Shown here piece after piece: positions 26,544 to 38,437 of a DNA stretch of 64,000 bases. The stretch is from Elysia crispata. Taxonomy: Eukaryota; Mollusca; Gastropoda; Plakobranchidae. Numbering within the stretch: position 1 is the first letter of the stretch; each line of letters opens with the position of its first letter. A program made the position numbers and the translations under genes. The stretch is taken from contig JAWDGP010000459.1 in NCBI GenBank assembly GCA_033675545.1, forward strand, positions 772,501 to 836,500. Reading direction: 5' to 3'. The notes under the pieces were generated by a model. That model had not been told where the DNA came from. It ran no database searches and saw nothing but the letters and a program-made list of their open reading frames with translations.

Positions 26544-29475
26544 CGAAAAGATACACCCGCACAGGTAAATTAATTAGGGAGAATTGTGTTAAATTAATAG
26601 TTTCTTAATTCTATGCCCAGTTTTGCTTTTCAGCCTTTGAAAATTAATTTTACTATAAAAAGATGTATGGCAAAGAGGTCGCGAGTTGATTCATGGGATC
26701 AGTACACACCAGCAATCAGTTCTTTCGTTAACTTTGTGATATTTTTTACATGAGCGGGAAAAAACGTATGTCAAAGCGAACCGGCTGGAAACTTATCTTT
26801 AACTTCCAAATAGTATTATGCTTACTGCTCTTACTATTAAAATTGCTACTTAGATTTTATCAGTTATTTAGTTTATTATAATTGTCCAGGTAGAAAATTT
26901 TTCATGGCACAATACAGCATTGTGCCAGTACCTTTTTTTTTTTTTTAGCAAAATTAGGTAATTTAATTAAGTAAGCAGGAAGTACATTGCAAAGAAGATC
27001 ACAATTTCATCCATATTTTTCCTTAACAACCTGAGTGCAGCTCGCGAACGGGCGAGGGAGGCGATTAAAGGTTGGCAATAATCCCCGACAGGCGAGCGGT
27101 CTGTACAAGTTGGAGGTCCAGCTACCGCAGAGAATCACGTGTGCTCATTGCGTCATCCAGTGGCGATACGTGACAGGTGTGTTATCAGTTGGATTTATTA
27201 AATGGTGGGTAGTGACCATCAGGGAGTTAGTCAAACATATCCGATGTCACTACAACACGGGAAAATGATCAGTCAAACTTACCTAGTTGCGATCCGTCAC
27301 AGATCATAATGGCGATGCATGACAAGTAATTGATCGGTTTGAGCTCATGTAGAATTTACTCGTGACTTGTAAGTGGTCATTTATAAATGTGCATTGGGCA
27401 TGCATGACAACTAAATAGGTGAACTTCTCTAGCCATGCTTAGTAACTGGTAAGTGGTCCGTCAAACATATCCACTGAGAATAAGCAGACATCTGATGCTG
27501 GATTAGGTTCATTCGTAACAAATAACAAACTCGTGGAGCTCATTGGGTGGTAATATTTGACAGGTAAATGATTCTCAAAACGAATCCATTTAGGAGCGTT
27601 ACAGGTATGTTATAACTTATCACTTATCCAGCGGATCAAGGTCACACATAAATGACCAGTGCTGCTTACAAAGTTAGGTAATCTGAAAGGTAAATGATCA
27701 CTTCAGCCGGTACAGTCTAGAAATGTCGACAGGCAAATGATTTTCTTAGCTCATTCACCGGGGTAAGAAATCAGAGAAATGACTGAAGAAATTTATCCAG
27801 TGGGGTGATTTGAAGAGACTGGGAGTTGGCAAGAGGATGGACTTAAGGGGTGAGGGGCTTATATTATTGGGCAATATTTTAGAAATATGATATCAGGGGG
27901 GTAACGTTAAATGTAAATGACTACGGGGATTTATCCAGCAGATCATTGTGAAAGATAAATGTTCAGCGGAACTTATCTCGTGGAGTAACTTCACAGCTGA
28001 ATGGCCAACTATGCTGTCAAAGCAGTTTAATGGAATAGATAACGATCAGTGGCGCTCAACAAGTATATAAAGGTAACAGTTAAATTTTACTTACACATTG
28101 CTATATATGATTTATAATGATCAGAGCAGATTTTCCTAAGGAGCTACATGTACCTGCATTGGTAAGTCACCAGCGGTATTTCTTCAGTGAGCTAACCTGA
28201 CAGGCGAATGATTAGTGTTACTCATCATTGTAGAAGGGTACATGCATAGGTAAGTCACCAGCGGTCTTTCTTCAGTGAGATAACCTGATAAGCAAATTGG
28301 ATCATGTTGTTCATGTAGTAATGTACTTGCACAGGTAAGTTACCAGGGGTAATTCTTCAGTGAGGTAACATGACAAGGAAATGATTAGTGTTGCTCATGT
28401 AGTAGCGTACCTGCACAGGTAAGTCACCAGGGGTATTTATCCGGTAGGGTAATTTGACAAGTAAATATCAGGTGTGATTTTCCAACGGCGTCTCGTGGCA
28501 TGTAAATGTGGAAAGGAAGTTATTCAATGCATGCTAACAGAGATATGACTACTTGACCCTTTAGCTACGGGATAGCATGAAAAATAATTAAGCCAGTAGA
28601 GCTTATCCATAGGGGCATGATAGCAGAAAATTTGCATCCTCATTTTTCATTTCAATTTTTCTTTAATACTTTATCCCTTCAAAGACCAACCGATTAAAAA
28701 TATAGTTGCCAACACTACTGACGTAAAAAGCCGGTACAAAGAAACGTTTATGTCTGAAAACTGTTCTGAACACTTAAAAATATTTATTTTGGTTTATTTG
28801 CCGCTTGATATCTGCAAAAATTAACTGAATAACAGAAAGATAACCATTTTTATTTAAAATTTTTTTATTCTTGAAACTATGGTATACCAACTGGATCCTA
28901 CCAGAACATAAAAAAGGTGTAAAATCAAATTCAAATAGGATAAGTGAATCAAACATTACTAGTCAATCTTTCACTTCAGGCGCTACAGATATATATTTAA
29001 TTAATCTGGTCTCCTTGTGCCAGCTCCGACTAGCCCGGGCTCAGGTTACAGGATCAGCGCTACTGGCGAGACCTGCTCAGACTGTCCAGGCCCACGGGAG
29101 GAGTTCCGCGACTGTGCTGACGTCACTATTGGTTACTATGGAGACCAAGAGGCGTCTCCAGGGCAACCTAATGATCTGACGCAAGGTCTGCTGAGCCACA
29201 AGGTTCAGGTGAGAGCTTAGCTTTCATGTAGATTTAACAATATTAGAGATCTTGCGCTGGATAAAATAATGTAGATCAGTTGGCAAGACGCTTCTTGTTG
29301 CATAAATATACTTGGTTTAACCCGTATTTGCGATGAAGTGGTAGAGTTCAGTCTATAACAACTAGAAATAACTGCAGCCTGGAAAAAAAGCACTTGTTGA
29401 CTAGAGTGGTTAGAAAAATACTAAACTCTTACAACAATGTCAACAGCCACAGGCAACAAAAATAACTTAAAATAT

Positions 29476-29548
<73 letters not shown>

Positions 29549-31248
29549 ATCATTTCATCCTTTAAGATAGTGATAGTTTACTCATCTATGTTGTATTTTG
29601 TCCGATTAGGAAATAATTATTAAGATTCTGACATAAAGTTGTTGTTTTTTTTCCTCGCCAGACCTATATATTTGGCACCGGTGTAGACCCAACTGTGGTG
29701 AACAGCGAGAGGGAAAAATTCCGTTTTGCTTCCACAGATGACTTCTCTGACGATGGCAGTGATGGCGGTGACTCTAGCGGGTCTGACGAGTCTGTTATCA
29801 GCCTGGAAGATTTTCCGAGAAGTCTCAGCGGTTGCCCTAAAAAATTCAAGAGGAGATTCTGGTTTTGGTTACGCTACATTCAACCTCGGTGGCGAGGGAC
29901 GAGGTGACCAGCCTCTGGAAAGTCTTAGACAACAGTTTAACCGCAACAGTAGACGAAACTCGCCCTATGCTTCCCGGCAACATGGTGAAAGTGACGAAAA
30001 TAGCAGTGAGGAGAATAGCAGTGACGACGATGACGATCCTCCCCGTAGGCTTCCAGGGTTCGAACAGGACATCAACGAAATTCGTAACTTTGCTATTAAC
30101 CAAAACTATAACAGACACAATGGTTCTGATCGCGACTTCACGCCTGAACTGAGTGGAGCCTTGCCTGGAGACAGTTTAGACCCATATACAACGGGTCTCT
30201 TCAGTGCAAACTTTGAGATCCTAGAAACACTTGGGGACAATAGTTTCAGCAGAAGGCATGAATTGGAGCCAATGTATCTACGTGGCAGATCAAATTTAGG
30301 TGACAGTTATCTAGAACCACTTGCAATCCAGGCTGAATTGCTGCGAGAAAAGCTTGCAAGGGTTGGGTTATTCTCTGCAGGATCACGCGGTGGTCAAGCT
30401 GTGCTGCCAGGCTCCTCGATCCTCCAGGATCTAACGTCACGCCTGACACCGGAACAGCAGCAGCATATACTTCAACTTCAGCAACGTTTGTTTGGAGGTC
30501 AGCAACTTCCAGGACAACTATTTTCTTCGAACTTTTCCTCACCCCTCGAGTCACTATCTCCTATAGAATATGTTCTACCTTTCGGATCACTTCGTCCGCT
30601 TGACTCATTTCCTTCATTAGATTCTTTGCCATTTCAAGGATCTTTTCCTTCACTAGGGTCTCTTCCTACCCAAGGGCCAATTTCTCCTTTAGATTCACAT
30701 TCGCCATAAGGCTCATTTTCCCTCCTTTGGAGTCAATGCCAGCCCTAGCTGCACCTCCTAGCCAGCTTGGGTCAGCTCAATCCTCTTTTTCTCCCAACCC
30801 GAGATCTGACCTTTTCCGTTGGCTTCCTAGTTCTGCCCATGACATGTCAGCCATGGGAGACAACTTTCACTTCCTAAACGCTCATGCTGCCAATCAGTAT
30901 CTTTCACGTTATGCCGAGGCAGCCCGCGCCCAGCCATCCCTCCTCTGTGCTAGAGCGGAACTTCTTGTTTGCATGGCAACACCCATCTATCGCCAGACGA
31001 TTCCCGGCGCTGATGCCATCTGCACCAACTCGTGTAGGCTTGGTGAGGCCTGTGGACCTGAGTACTGCGCTTGCGCGTGTCAGCAGACACTGCAGTGTCT
31101 TCACCAGAGCAGCCTTAATAATGGAGGTCATCAGAGGATCTTCACAAGCGCCTGGACACCCGCCACGAGAAAGTCGAATGAAGATGCATGGTGTACTGCT
31201 CAGTGTAACAGTGGCGCGTGCCCCAACGATGAATGCGTCTGCATGTAG
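24833..31248 (+). CDS. AA15-type LPMO (chitin-binding type-4) homologue, probable pseudoenzyme
   Basis: Five exons encode a signal peptide (MSLLLSPLLLAISLPGAS) and an AA15-like domain. Family landmarks are GRLIEP, RSSLWRF, INYNEQELNCGG, CGVCGDPYSGPRDNE, LPQRITCAHCVIQWRY and EEFRDCADVTI. AA15 enzymes cleave chitin or cellulose oxidatively using copper held by the N-terminal His and an internal His. Here the residue before GRL is Ser, and the position of the internal His (usual context TANHxGYF) is Lys (VPKGGFFGVKLC), so copper binding by the usual brace is unlikely. The last exon adds a long Ser/Asp/Gln-rich region and Cys-rich C-terminal modules. It also carries at least two frame disruptions, so the 3' half may be pseudogenic or misassembled. 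Confidence 0.82.
25197..25285. repeat. (GA)n microsatellite in LPMO-like gene intron 1
   Basis: A pure GA run at about 25199-25252, then degenerate. Confidence 0.93.
25866..26114 (+). CDS. LPMO-like gene exon 2: core domain
   Basis: 83 codons between a CTCAG acceptor and GTAAAC donor, phase 0 at both ends. It contains GLCGVCGDPYSGPRDNEDGG and the strand with the replaced second histidine (IVPKGGFFGVKLC). Confidence 0.88.
26505..26541. repeat. Poly(A) run
   Basis: An A homopolymer of over 30 bases in intron 2 of the LPMO-like gene. It could be a retroelement tail, but no element body is recognised. Confidence 0.8.
27041..27176 (+). CDS. LPMO-like gene exon 3
   Basis: Acceptor GTGCAG, donor GTGTGT, phase 0 in and phase 1 out. 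It encodes LANGRGRRLKVG and LPQRITCAHCVIQWRYVTG, the family's LPxxxTCxxCVLQWxYxTG segment. Confidence 0.85.
27177..28560. repeat. Degenerate array of splice-donor-like repeats in LPMO-like gene intron 3
   Basis: Units of roughly 40-45 bp carry a recurring core like TATCCAGTGGGGTAA then TTGACAGGTAAATGATCAGT. The core resembles the exon-3/intron-3 boundary itself (ATCCAGTGGCGATACGTGAC then AGGTGTG). At 28160-28430 the repeat becomes a clear 84-88-bp dimer with CAGGTAAGT-type donors (GGTAAG near 28161, 28249, 28334 and 28419). Degeneracy elsewhere is high. Confidence 0.7.
29024..29208 (+). CDS. LPMO-like gene exon 4: end of AA15 domain
   Basis: Acceptor GTGCCAG, donor GTGAGA. It encodes GETCSDCPGPREEFRDCADV, matching the family's CGPQExFRxCADI segment. 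The axial-site Phe context is retained. The exon ends at a codon boundary. Confidence 0.85.
29479..29544. repeat. (CT)n microsatellite
   Basis: A pure CT run in intron 4 of the LPMO-like gene, about 115 bp before exon 5. Confidence 0.95.
29662..31248 (+). CDS. LPMO-like gene exon 5: Ser/Asp-rich tail and Cys modules, frame-disrupted
   Basis: From acceptor CGCCAG the frame opens TYIFGTGVDPTVV and runs into an acidic Ser-rich stretch (SDDGSDGGDSSGSDES). At a run of six A (29839-29844) the coding pattern moves to the next frame, which continues (GFGYATFNLGG, SDDDDDPPRRLPGF, LTPEQQQHILQLQQRLF) to a stop at 30709. A third frame then runs from about 30640 to 31248 and ends in two modules typical of the family's C-terminus (GADAICTNSCRLG to CGPEYCACAC, and EDAWCTAQCNSGACP to ECVC). 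Either the gene is decaying, or there are indel errors or unrecognised small introns. Confidence 0.65.
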
Positions 31249-31365
31249 TTTGACCGTTTATCTTCTATTTGCCTATCTTTCTCAATATTTCTGTCTCATT
31301 TTCTTGTCTCTCTCACTAACTGCTGGTCTCTTCACTCCATCTATTCTATACCCCTGCCTCTTCTT

Positions 31366-31367
<2 letters not shown>

Positions 31368-31429
<62 letters not shown>

Positions 31430-31447
31430 TATCTATCGATCGTTCTT

Positions 31448-31479
<32 letters not shown>

Positions 31480-31482
31480 TCT
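31368..31482. repeat. (CT)n microsatellite
   Basis: CT runs interrupted by an ATCGATCG-like segment, about 120 bp after the LPMO-like stop codon. Confidence 0.95.
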
Positions 31483-32160
31483 GTGACTCTTATTATAGGA
31501 CTCTTTCTGTTGATGCTACTGCTCTGAAGATGTTTTCAGTTTCTGAATTGTCTTTTTTTGCGATTGACTTTCTGAAAATGAGGCTGCAACCCAAATGATA
31601 TTGTCGGTATCTTTGAAGCTTATGAGTGGAATCTCCGATGTTTACGAGGTTTAATGAGTTATGACAAATCATTGAGCTGTTTTTGGACAAGGTCGTTGTT
31701 TTTTGACTGTTTCTTTAGATTCTCAGGCTTTGGCTCTAAGTATTCTCCACGGACATCTTGTGTAAGATCTGACAAATCTCTTAATTACAACTGGCCTTTT
31801 AGTTTAATGAAAGAGCAATATTACTTCAACTTAGGTGAGAAAAATAAAATCAAGATTACTAAATATTGGTTTTTGCGTTTTAATCAGAGTATTTTGCTTT
31901 CGCATAGTAAGGCGTTTTGTTTCTTATCAATCTTACATATTCCGTTGTTATTTTTGTTTTTTAGAGATAACTGTCTTAGGTTGAAGGTAGACATTATAAA
32001 GGCCTAAAGAGGTTAAAAAATATTTAAAATAGGCGGTTGTACGATTTGTCTAGGTTCACATGCCATTTGCGTGGGAGACGCATAAAGAAAATACAAGAAA
32101 CGCGTCTGTGGCGATCCGTGACAACACTGCTATTGAGATTTCTTGACTGACATCAGTAGA

Positions 32161-32161
32161 G

Positions 32162-32238
<77 letters not shown>

Positions 32239-32307
32239 ATCTCTCTGTGTCTCTCTGTATCTCTCTGTCTTTCTGTCTCTCTGTCCCTCTCTGTCTCTCT
32301 GTCTCTG

Positions 32308-32350
<43 letters not shown>
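32161..32350. repeat. (CT)n-rich microsatellite
   Basis: CT runs with TGTCTCTC variants. Confidence 0.95.
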
Positions 32351-32399
32351 GTGTCTCTGCCTCAAATGAAAGTGAATTTGGATAATTAAATTTATAAAA

Positions 32400-35300
32400 T
32401 GCGCTGAATTTGAGTTTACAAGTGATATCGTATATTTTTTTTTTAATTTCGTCAGTAACTCCAGACTTTTTACTACATGAGGAGAAGAGAGTGAAAGAAT
32501 TGAGAGAAACAGGCAGACAGACAGACAGACAGACATGCAGACAGATAGACAGAAAGACCTACAGGATCTCATAAACAATGGTGATTTTGTGGCTAGACGG
32601 AGACTAAATGAATTGGTTTTGTTGCTAAGGCTGGACGGGGAATTTCCAGGTTCTTCTTTCTATATTTCCGGTACTTAGAAGTTATTCTACTGTGTAAACA
32701 AATTAATTAGAACATGACTTGGAAAGACTTTTTTTCCTTGCGTTTTCGTCAGCAATGGACGTAGATCTAGATTTAGGCTAGGACGTGACATATGGGAAAG
32801 CCCTTTACAGAACTTTATAGAAATTTAGATTTATGCAGGGTTTTGAGTGTATTTTTATTTAGTAAGTATATTCGACTTTGCAAGTGCGAACTGTATGAAA
32901 GTTCAGCTCCTGTTTTTTGTTTTAAGTGTAGAACAAGGTACATAAATTCATTATCTATGAACTAGGCCTGCGTATCCTTTTTATATTAATTTGGTCTACG
33001 AATGTCATAAAATCAAGGCGCATAACTCTCGCCGTCCTTTTCTAGGAACATTATTGGTGATCCAAAAAGAAGGGGAATGAGAATTTTTCAAAAGGACATA
33101 AGACCATGAAAACAAAACCCCAGCGCTGGGCAAATATACCATGCTGCAAGGAAGATACTGGTAGTTAAAAAAGTTGCTGAAAACAGCATTCACGTGAATT
33201 AGTCAAATTGGTGGTCTTCACATCTGCAGATTTCTTAAGTCTTGGAAATTCAAAGATAAAAAACGAATCAAAATGTATGTTTGTCTCTCTCGAAGCAAGA
33301 AAATTTCCTCTGCTTTACTCCCGAATCTCCAACTAATCTCTATTAATGTTAGCATCTTGAAACGCCCTTAAAATAGACATATGTTCGATGGAGAAAAAAA
33401 AAAAAGAAATCAAACTTACCAATTCTCAGGAGATTGTATTAAAAAATAAAAACCGCAGATAGCCTCCAAGATTATGAAAAGGAAAGCGCATTATTTCGGT
33501 CCATCAGAGGTCACGGCAGTTTACAAAGAGAATTGTGGAAGCAAAACTGGGTGGTTAACGTGATTGTGGGAGAAGACAAAAAGAAAGCTGATTGGATGAG
33601 TGGGAGCAATGACCTCCAACCTCACATGTGGCACGGAACGAAGCTAATGATGCTAACGCCCTTGACAAAATATTCCTTTATAATCCTATAGTGGAGCGAT
33701 TGAAACTCTCTCGAAACGTAAGTCATAGTGGGACAGTCACTCGATTCCTTTAATATCTTTTTTTCCTTTTGAAAACACGTCTGAGATTATGTTGTATATT
33801 CTTAATTTTCCACGCTGTAATGATAATTTACAATCTTCGTGAACAAAGAAAAATGTGAAAGGCCGCGTAAATATGTAAGTTTGTTATTTTTAACGATGTA
33901 GAGAAGATGTATGTTTTTAAAAAAAGTCATTGTAAAAATTAAAATGCAAAAAATTTAATAGCTTTGCATCATGAAGGGCCAACATCTGGGCTATTTGCTG
34001 CTATTTTTGAAGAAGCGTCTTGGATCATGTTGTCTATTCTCGATTTTTTTCCACGCTGTAATGACAAGCCACGATCATCGTATAGAAAAATAAATATTTT
34101 TAAAAGTGTGAAAGAACGCTCCGATAATAAACTTGTCATTTTTAACGCAGCACAGTCGATGCATATTTTTAACAAAGTCATGGTAGTAAATGCACACAAT
34201 TTAATTAGTTTAGCAACATAAAGGGTCAAAATCTATGCTAACTGCTGTTCTTTAAAATGATATTCACTGATTACTTATCTACTATCTTTCAGTGTTTGGA
34301 TTTCTTGTATAAGCGCTAGTGTTAGATAAGAACATGTTTCTCTCTGTTCTATTTGACATTTGTGAATCGTTGAGTGTCGTCGATTTCTGGGCAAAATGAG
34401 CGTAGCTTTATAACTTTTTGAAGGGATCAAAGGAAGTAGAACGTCATTATAAAATAGCTTATGTTCTCTCTCCTGTAACCTTAAGTAAATCTTCACCAAA
34501 TGCTTACTTTCACTCATCGTCAGGACTCAGTAATATGAATTAAAGCATGGCAAAACACAATAAAAATCTTTAAACTTATAAAAATCATAAACTTGTCACC
34601 AAAACTAGGTTTTCTTATAAAGACACTCATTTATCACATCTATATAAATCCTTATCCTGAAAGTAGGATTCTTAGTTATTTACTTCCAATTTATTTATTC
34701 TTCTAAAACTTAAAAAAAATAGTTTGGCCAAAAAATAAATACTTTTCCATTATTCTCAGAGTAGTATTATAATGTGAACTAGACTGCCTTTTTATTTTTT
34801 ATTTTTTTTGTTCTTTTTTACTTATTAGAAAACTAGAAATTATAAATTTCATTCGCGAGATTTGGAACTTCCTATTCCCTTTTGGACACAATTCCGAAGA
34901 TGTGAATGTCGACGTGGCGCGTCATTGTAAGCCTGTGATTGTTGTCAGGTTGAAATGTTTTTTTATTTTTTTTTTCTTCAATGAGTTTTAAAGAGCGGGG
35001 AGATATGACGCTTTACACAGAGCTTAAAACCTTTGAACAATGATTGATCTTATCGAGATTTTGTGCTCCAAAATGGGTCAGGGTTGTCAGGTTTGTTAAT
35101 GCTTTGAACTTTTTTTTAGGCTTTTTCAAGCTATATTAATGAAAAAAAAAGGTTGTTTTTCAAAAATTCATGATGAGATTGCGCTGTTATGAAACCGCTT
35201 ACCTTGCGACAGCACAGTGTTAATTTGACTTCGATCAGACGCAGAATCTGAATGTTCTAAATCTTATCTTGCACATTGCCTAGACATTAATCAACAAGTT

Positions 35301-35870
35301 TTGATGGCGACGGTTTGGAAGATGAGGGATAAAAATGGGGATTGAGGAAGAGAGCTAAGAATATGAATGCTCACAGATTGACAAAAGCAATATTGAATAA
35401 TTTTGCCTCGTTCAACTTTCCTTAAATATCACGTAAATTCTAATACATATTAAAAACAAATAAATAAAGGAATGAATTTTCTACAAGGTAGAGCGTTATT
35501 GGAAAATGGACTTTTGTGAATGTCATGTGACACTTGACACTTGGAGTCTTAAGAAAGAAAGTGTAACGTTTATGAATAGTAATCAGAAAAACTAGCAAGC
35601 AGCCATTCGCAATTACTTCTGTTACTCTGATCAAGGACCTGGAAATAAAACTATTGAAAAGGAAAAAGATTAACATTAAAGCAAATCAGATCTGGGCTCG
35701 TAGAGGACCACCGAGAATGGACTGCCTCCCTCGCGGAACAGGCAAAAGTTCAAGGTCTGGACAGTGGCGCCGTCAGCGAACGGCCATAAGCCAAGAAAGT
35801 CCAGGTGTTAAGGCATCACCATGCACCTACTGCAGATACCTTGAGGAATATTAATTTGTAACTTAAGTCA
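32400..35870. other. Intergenic, no gene recognised; imperfect duplication near 33.8-34.2 kb
   Basis: AT-rich. Segments 33785-33986 and 34027-34232 share blocks in the same order (CCACGCTGTAATGA, then CATCATGAAGGGCC versus GCAACATAAAGGGTC) and form a diverged tandem duplication of about 240 bp. No splice-bounded coding was found. Confidence 0.5.
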
Positions 35871-35877
35871 TTATTAA

Positions 35878-35880
35878 TAT

Positions 35881-35975
<95 letters not shown>

Positions 35976-35989
35976 CTATTATTATTATA

Positions 35990-36066
<77 letters not shown>
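35878..36066. repeat. (TAG)n then (TTA)n compound microsatellite
   Basis: About 95 bp of TAG triplets followed by about 90 bp of TTA/ATT triplets. Poly-Asn and poly-Thr frames here are artefacts. Confidence 0.95.
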
Positions 36067-36068
<2 letters not shown>

Positions 36069-36269
36069 GAATAGTTGTTATTGTTTCTATTATTGCTTAT
36101 ATCGTAACAATTATTTTTTCTTGTTAAAGCCATGTTACGCTGAGTTGTTTCAAAACTTCAGCAATCTTTTATTTGCAATAAGCATCTTCGTCTCATTTTA
36201 TCAACGTCCGAAAATTCTTCTCCTGAAGTTACTAGATATTAGTCACAAAATTGGTTCCATTTAACGTTG

Positions 36270-38370
36270 AGTTCATTTGAAAAAATGGATAAGGTCAAAT
36301 TTGAGAACGTATCGTAAAACTAAAAAATCAGATACTTTTTCTCATTATATTTCTCCATGAAAATATAATCTTCAAAATTCGCTGTGTAGAACAAGTAGAT
36401 AGTCATATCAGGCTTGGAAAAGGCAGGGCGTCATGAAAAAGATAGAAAATAAAGTTGAACAATTGCATGTAAAAATATTAATCATATCTATGTTTTTACA
36501 CCATTTTTAGATGGGAGCTCTTAGGCTTTGGCTGTTCGCAGTTTTTTGTAGTGTTCGGTTGTTCGGTTGTTGGGTTTTTTGGTTTTTTTTGTTTTTGAAT
36601 AGCTGCACATTTCTTATCAGTGATGAAGCATTGCAACGAAATTATAAAAAAAGTTGTGAAAGTGCGACCATATCCGCTATATAAGCGTAAGCACTTGGGG
36701 TCTCTAACTTAATTGAGCTGGTTATCATTGAAGCTGTAAGTATCTTAGTCTCTTTTATAATACTAAAATAAAATTTCATTAAGCAAACTTATCGGTTTAC
36801 ACTTTGCCTGATAGAACGCTAGCACTGTAGCAGCATAGTCTTTCACTCATAGAACACGCTTTTTTAGACATAGGACACAGCTAGACAGAGGATATCTTGA
36901 CATCATGCACTGAAAAAATAATTCACTAAGTAAAGTATTTCAGCGGTTTTTTTTTAGACTATACCACCGTTACAAAAAAAAACAATCGGTATATATGAGT
37001 CGCATCAGATAAATATTTGGGCTGAGAACCAATGAAACTGTGAGTTTGGGTTCCAGCTGAGAGAGCAGCTGCACCGGGTTGGTACGAGCTTTACGCCCTC
37101 GATCACGAAGAGTTCCGACCTCTGTGTGACCTCACTTTGATAAGTGCCAGACCCAGAGACACTTGATGTAACGAGCAACCAGCACTGTGAGCAAATGCGC
37201 TGTGAGACGGTGTCAGGTCGATCCCTGGCGGATCATCTGATGGTTGGGACTGGTCCCAAGTAACCCACTTTGTCCTTTGTCTGGCAAAAAAAAAAACGCT
37301 GTTTGCGCACCTCTAGTTCTCCGAGGACTTAAAACTAACCAATTTCGCTCTCTACATTTACCGCCATTTGAAAGTATCTCTGCACGTGTTATTGAAAAAG
37401 GAGTGACAAAATGAGACCACCCTTTTTTTTCACCTGAATTTAGATTACCTAAAGTTATGTCTCCTACACGAGTACTGGTCTGATCCTCATAATCAGAAAC
37501 CACCGTTTGTACTAAGATGTTCACTAAATAATCTTTTATATGGATAACATTATAATTTATAACTTTTCTTTGCAGTATTAAAATAGCTCATGGGTCAGCA
37601 AAACTTCTGCTTTATGTTGAAAAGAAAGAACTGTGATTTAAGTTTTAAATCTTTAAGGAATATAACTTCTTTCAAATTTGGGAGGTAAAGCATGGTCAAA
37701 CTTCATAAATAATGTCTAGATGAAGGCACAAAATCTAGAGAATACCACAACGGAGTATTTAGTTGCAAGAAAAGAAAACAACTAATATATAATATTGCAT
37801 CAGTTAGACTTTTTAGAAATATAATATTGCATCAGTTAGACTTTCCAGAAATATAAAATTGCATCAGTTAGACTTTCCAGAAATATAATATCGCATCAGT
37901 TAGATTTTCCAGAAACACCATTTTCCCTGCTTTCTTTACGAGATCTTTTGTGCTTCGGATTACTGCCACAGAGTTATGAGATCAGAAGAATACAGTTGTA
38001 TAAATCATGTCTTTGACAAGTCTATCAAAAAAGACATCTGCATTTTGCCATTTTCAGGGTTATAATATACTAGCAATCTAAAGGACATGACTTGTGTGGG
38101 TTTTTTTTTTTTTCATCATTAAAACACCAAAGCAACTCTATTTCTTTTCATTGTCTGACTATTGAATAAAAAGGGAATTTTGAAAAGCGACAACAAATTT
38201 CTTACTTATACCAAAATAGGCATACAAAGCCTTGTTGTATTAATAAAGGTAAATATACCTTATACTTCCCTTTAAATACATTTTCCACTGATTTCGTATT
38301 TATAACTATGTAAAAATTGCTTATCACAAATTGTGAGGTAGTGAAAGAATCAAATATGAAGTCATGGTCT
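36270..38370. other. Intergenic; a 32-bp tandem repeat and a possible SINE fragment
   Basis: A 32-bp unit containing GCATCAGTTAGACTTTCCAG repeats four times at about 37786-37918. A more GC-rich block at 37040-37300 has a B-box-like GGTCGATCCC and ends in an A-run; it could be a SINE, but no full tRNA head is visible. Confidence 0.55.
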
Positions 38371-38380
38371 TTATAATTGT
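38371..38380 (+). promoter_or_regulatory. TATA-like element upstream of the small secreted peptide gene
   Basis: TTTATAATTG lies about 60 bp before the start codon, a plausible TATA position for a short 5' UTR. In AT-rich sequence this could be chance. Confidence 0.25.
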
Positions 38381-38437
38381 TGTTTTTAATGTTCTCTACA
38401 TTTGAAAGGCTTACTTTACATCCTGTGGGCCAACAAA

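Noticed and set aside
35816-36133. Poly-Asn/poly-Thr frame
   Set aside because: Triplet microsatellite (TAG)n(TTA)n read through.
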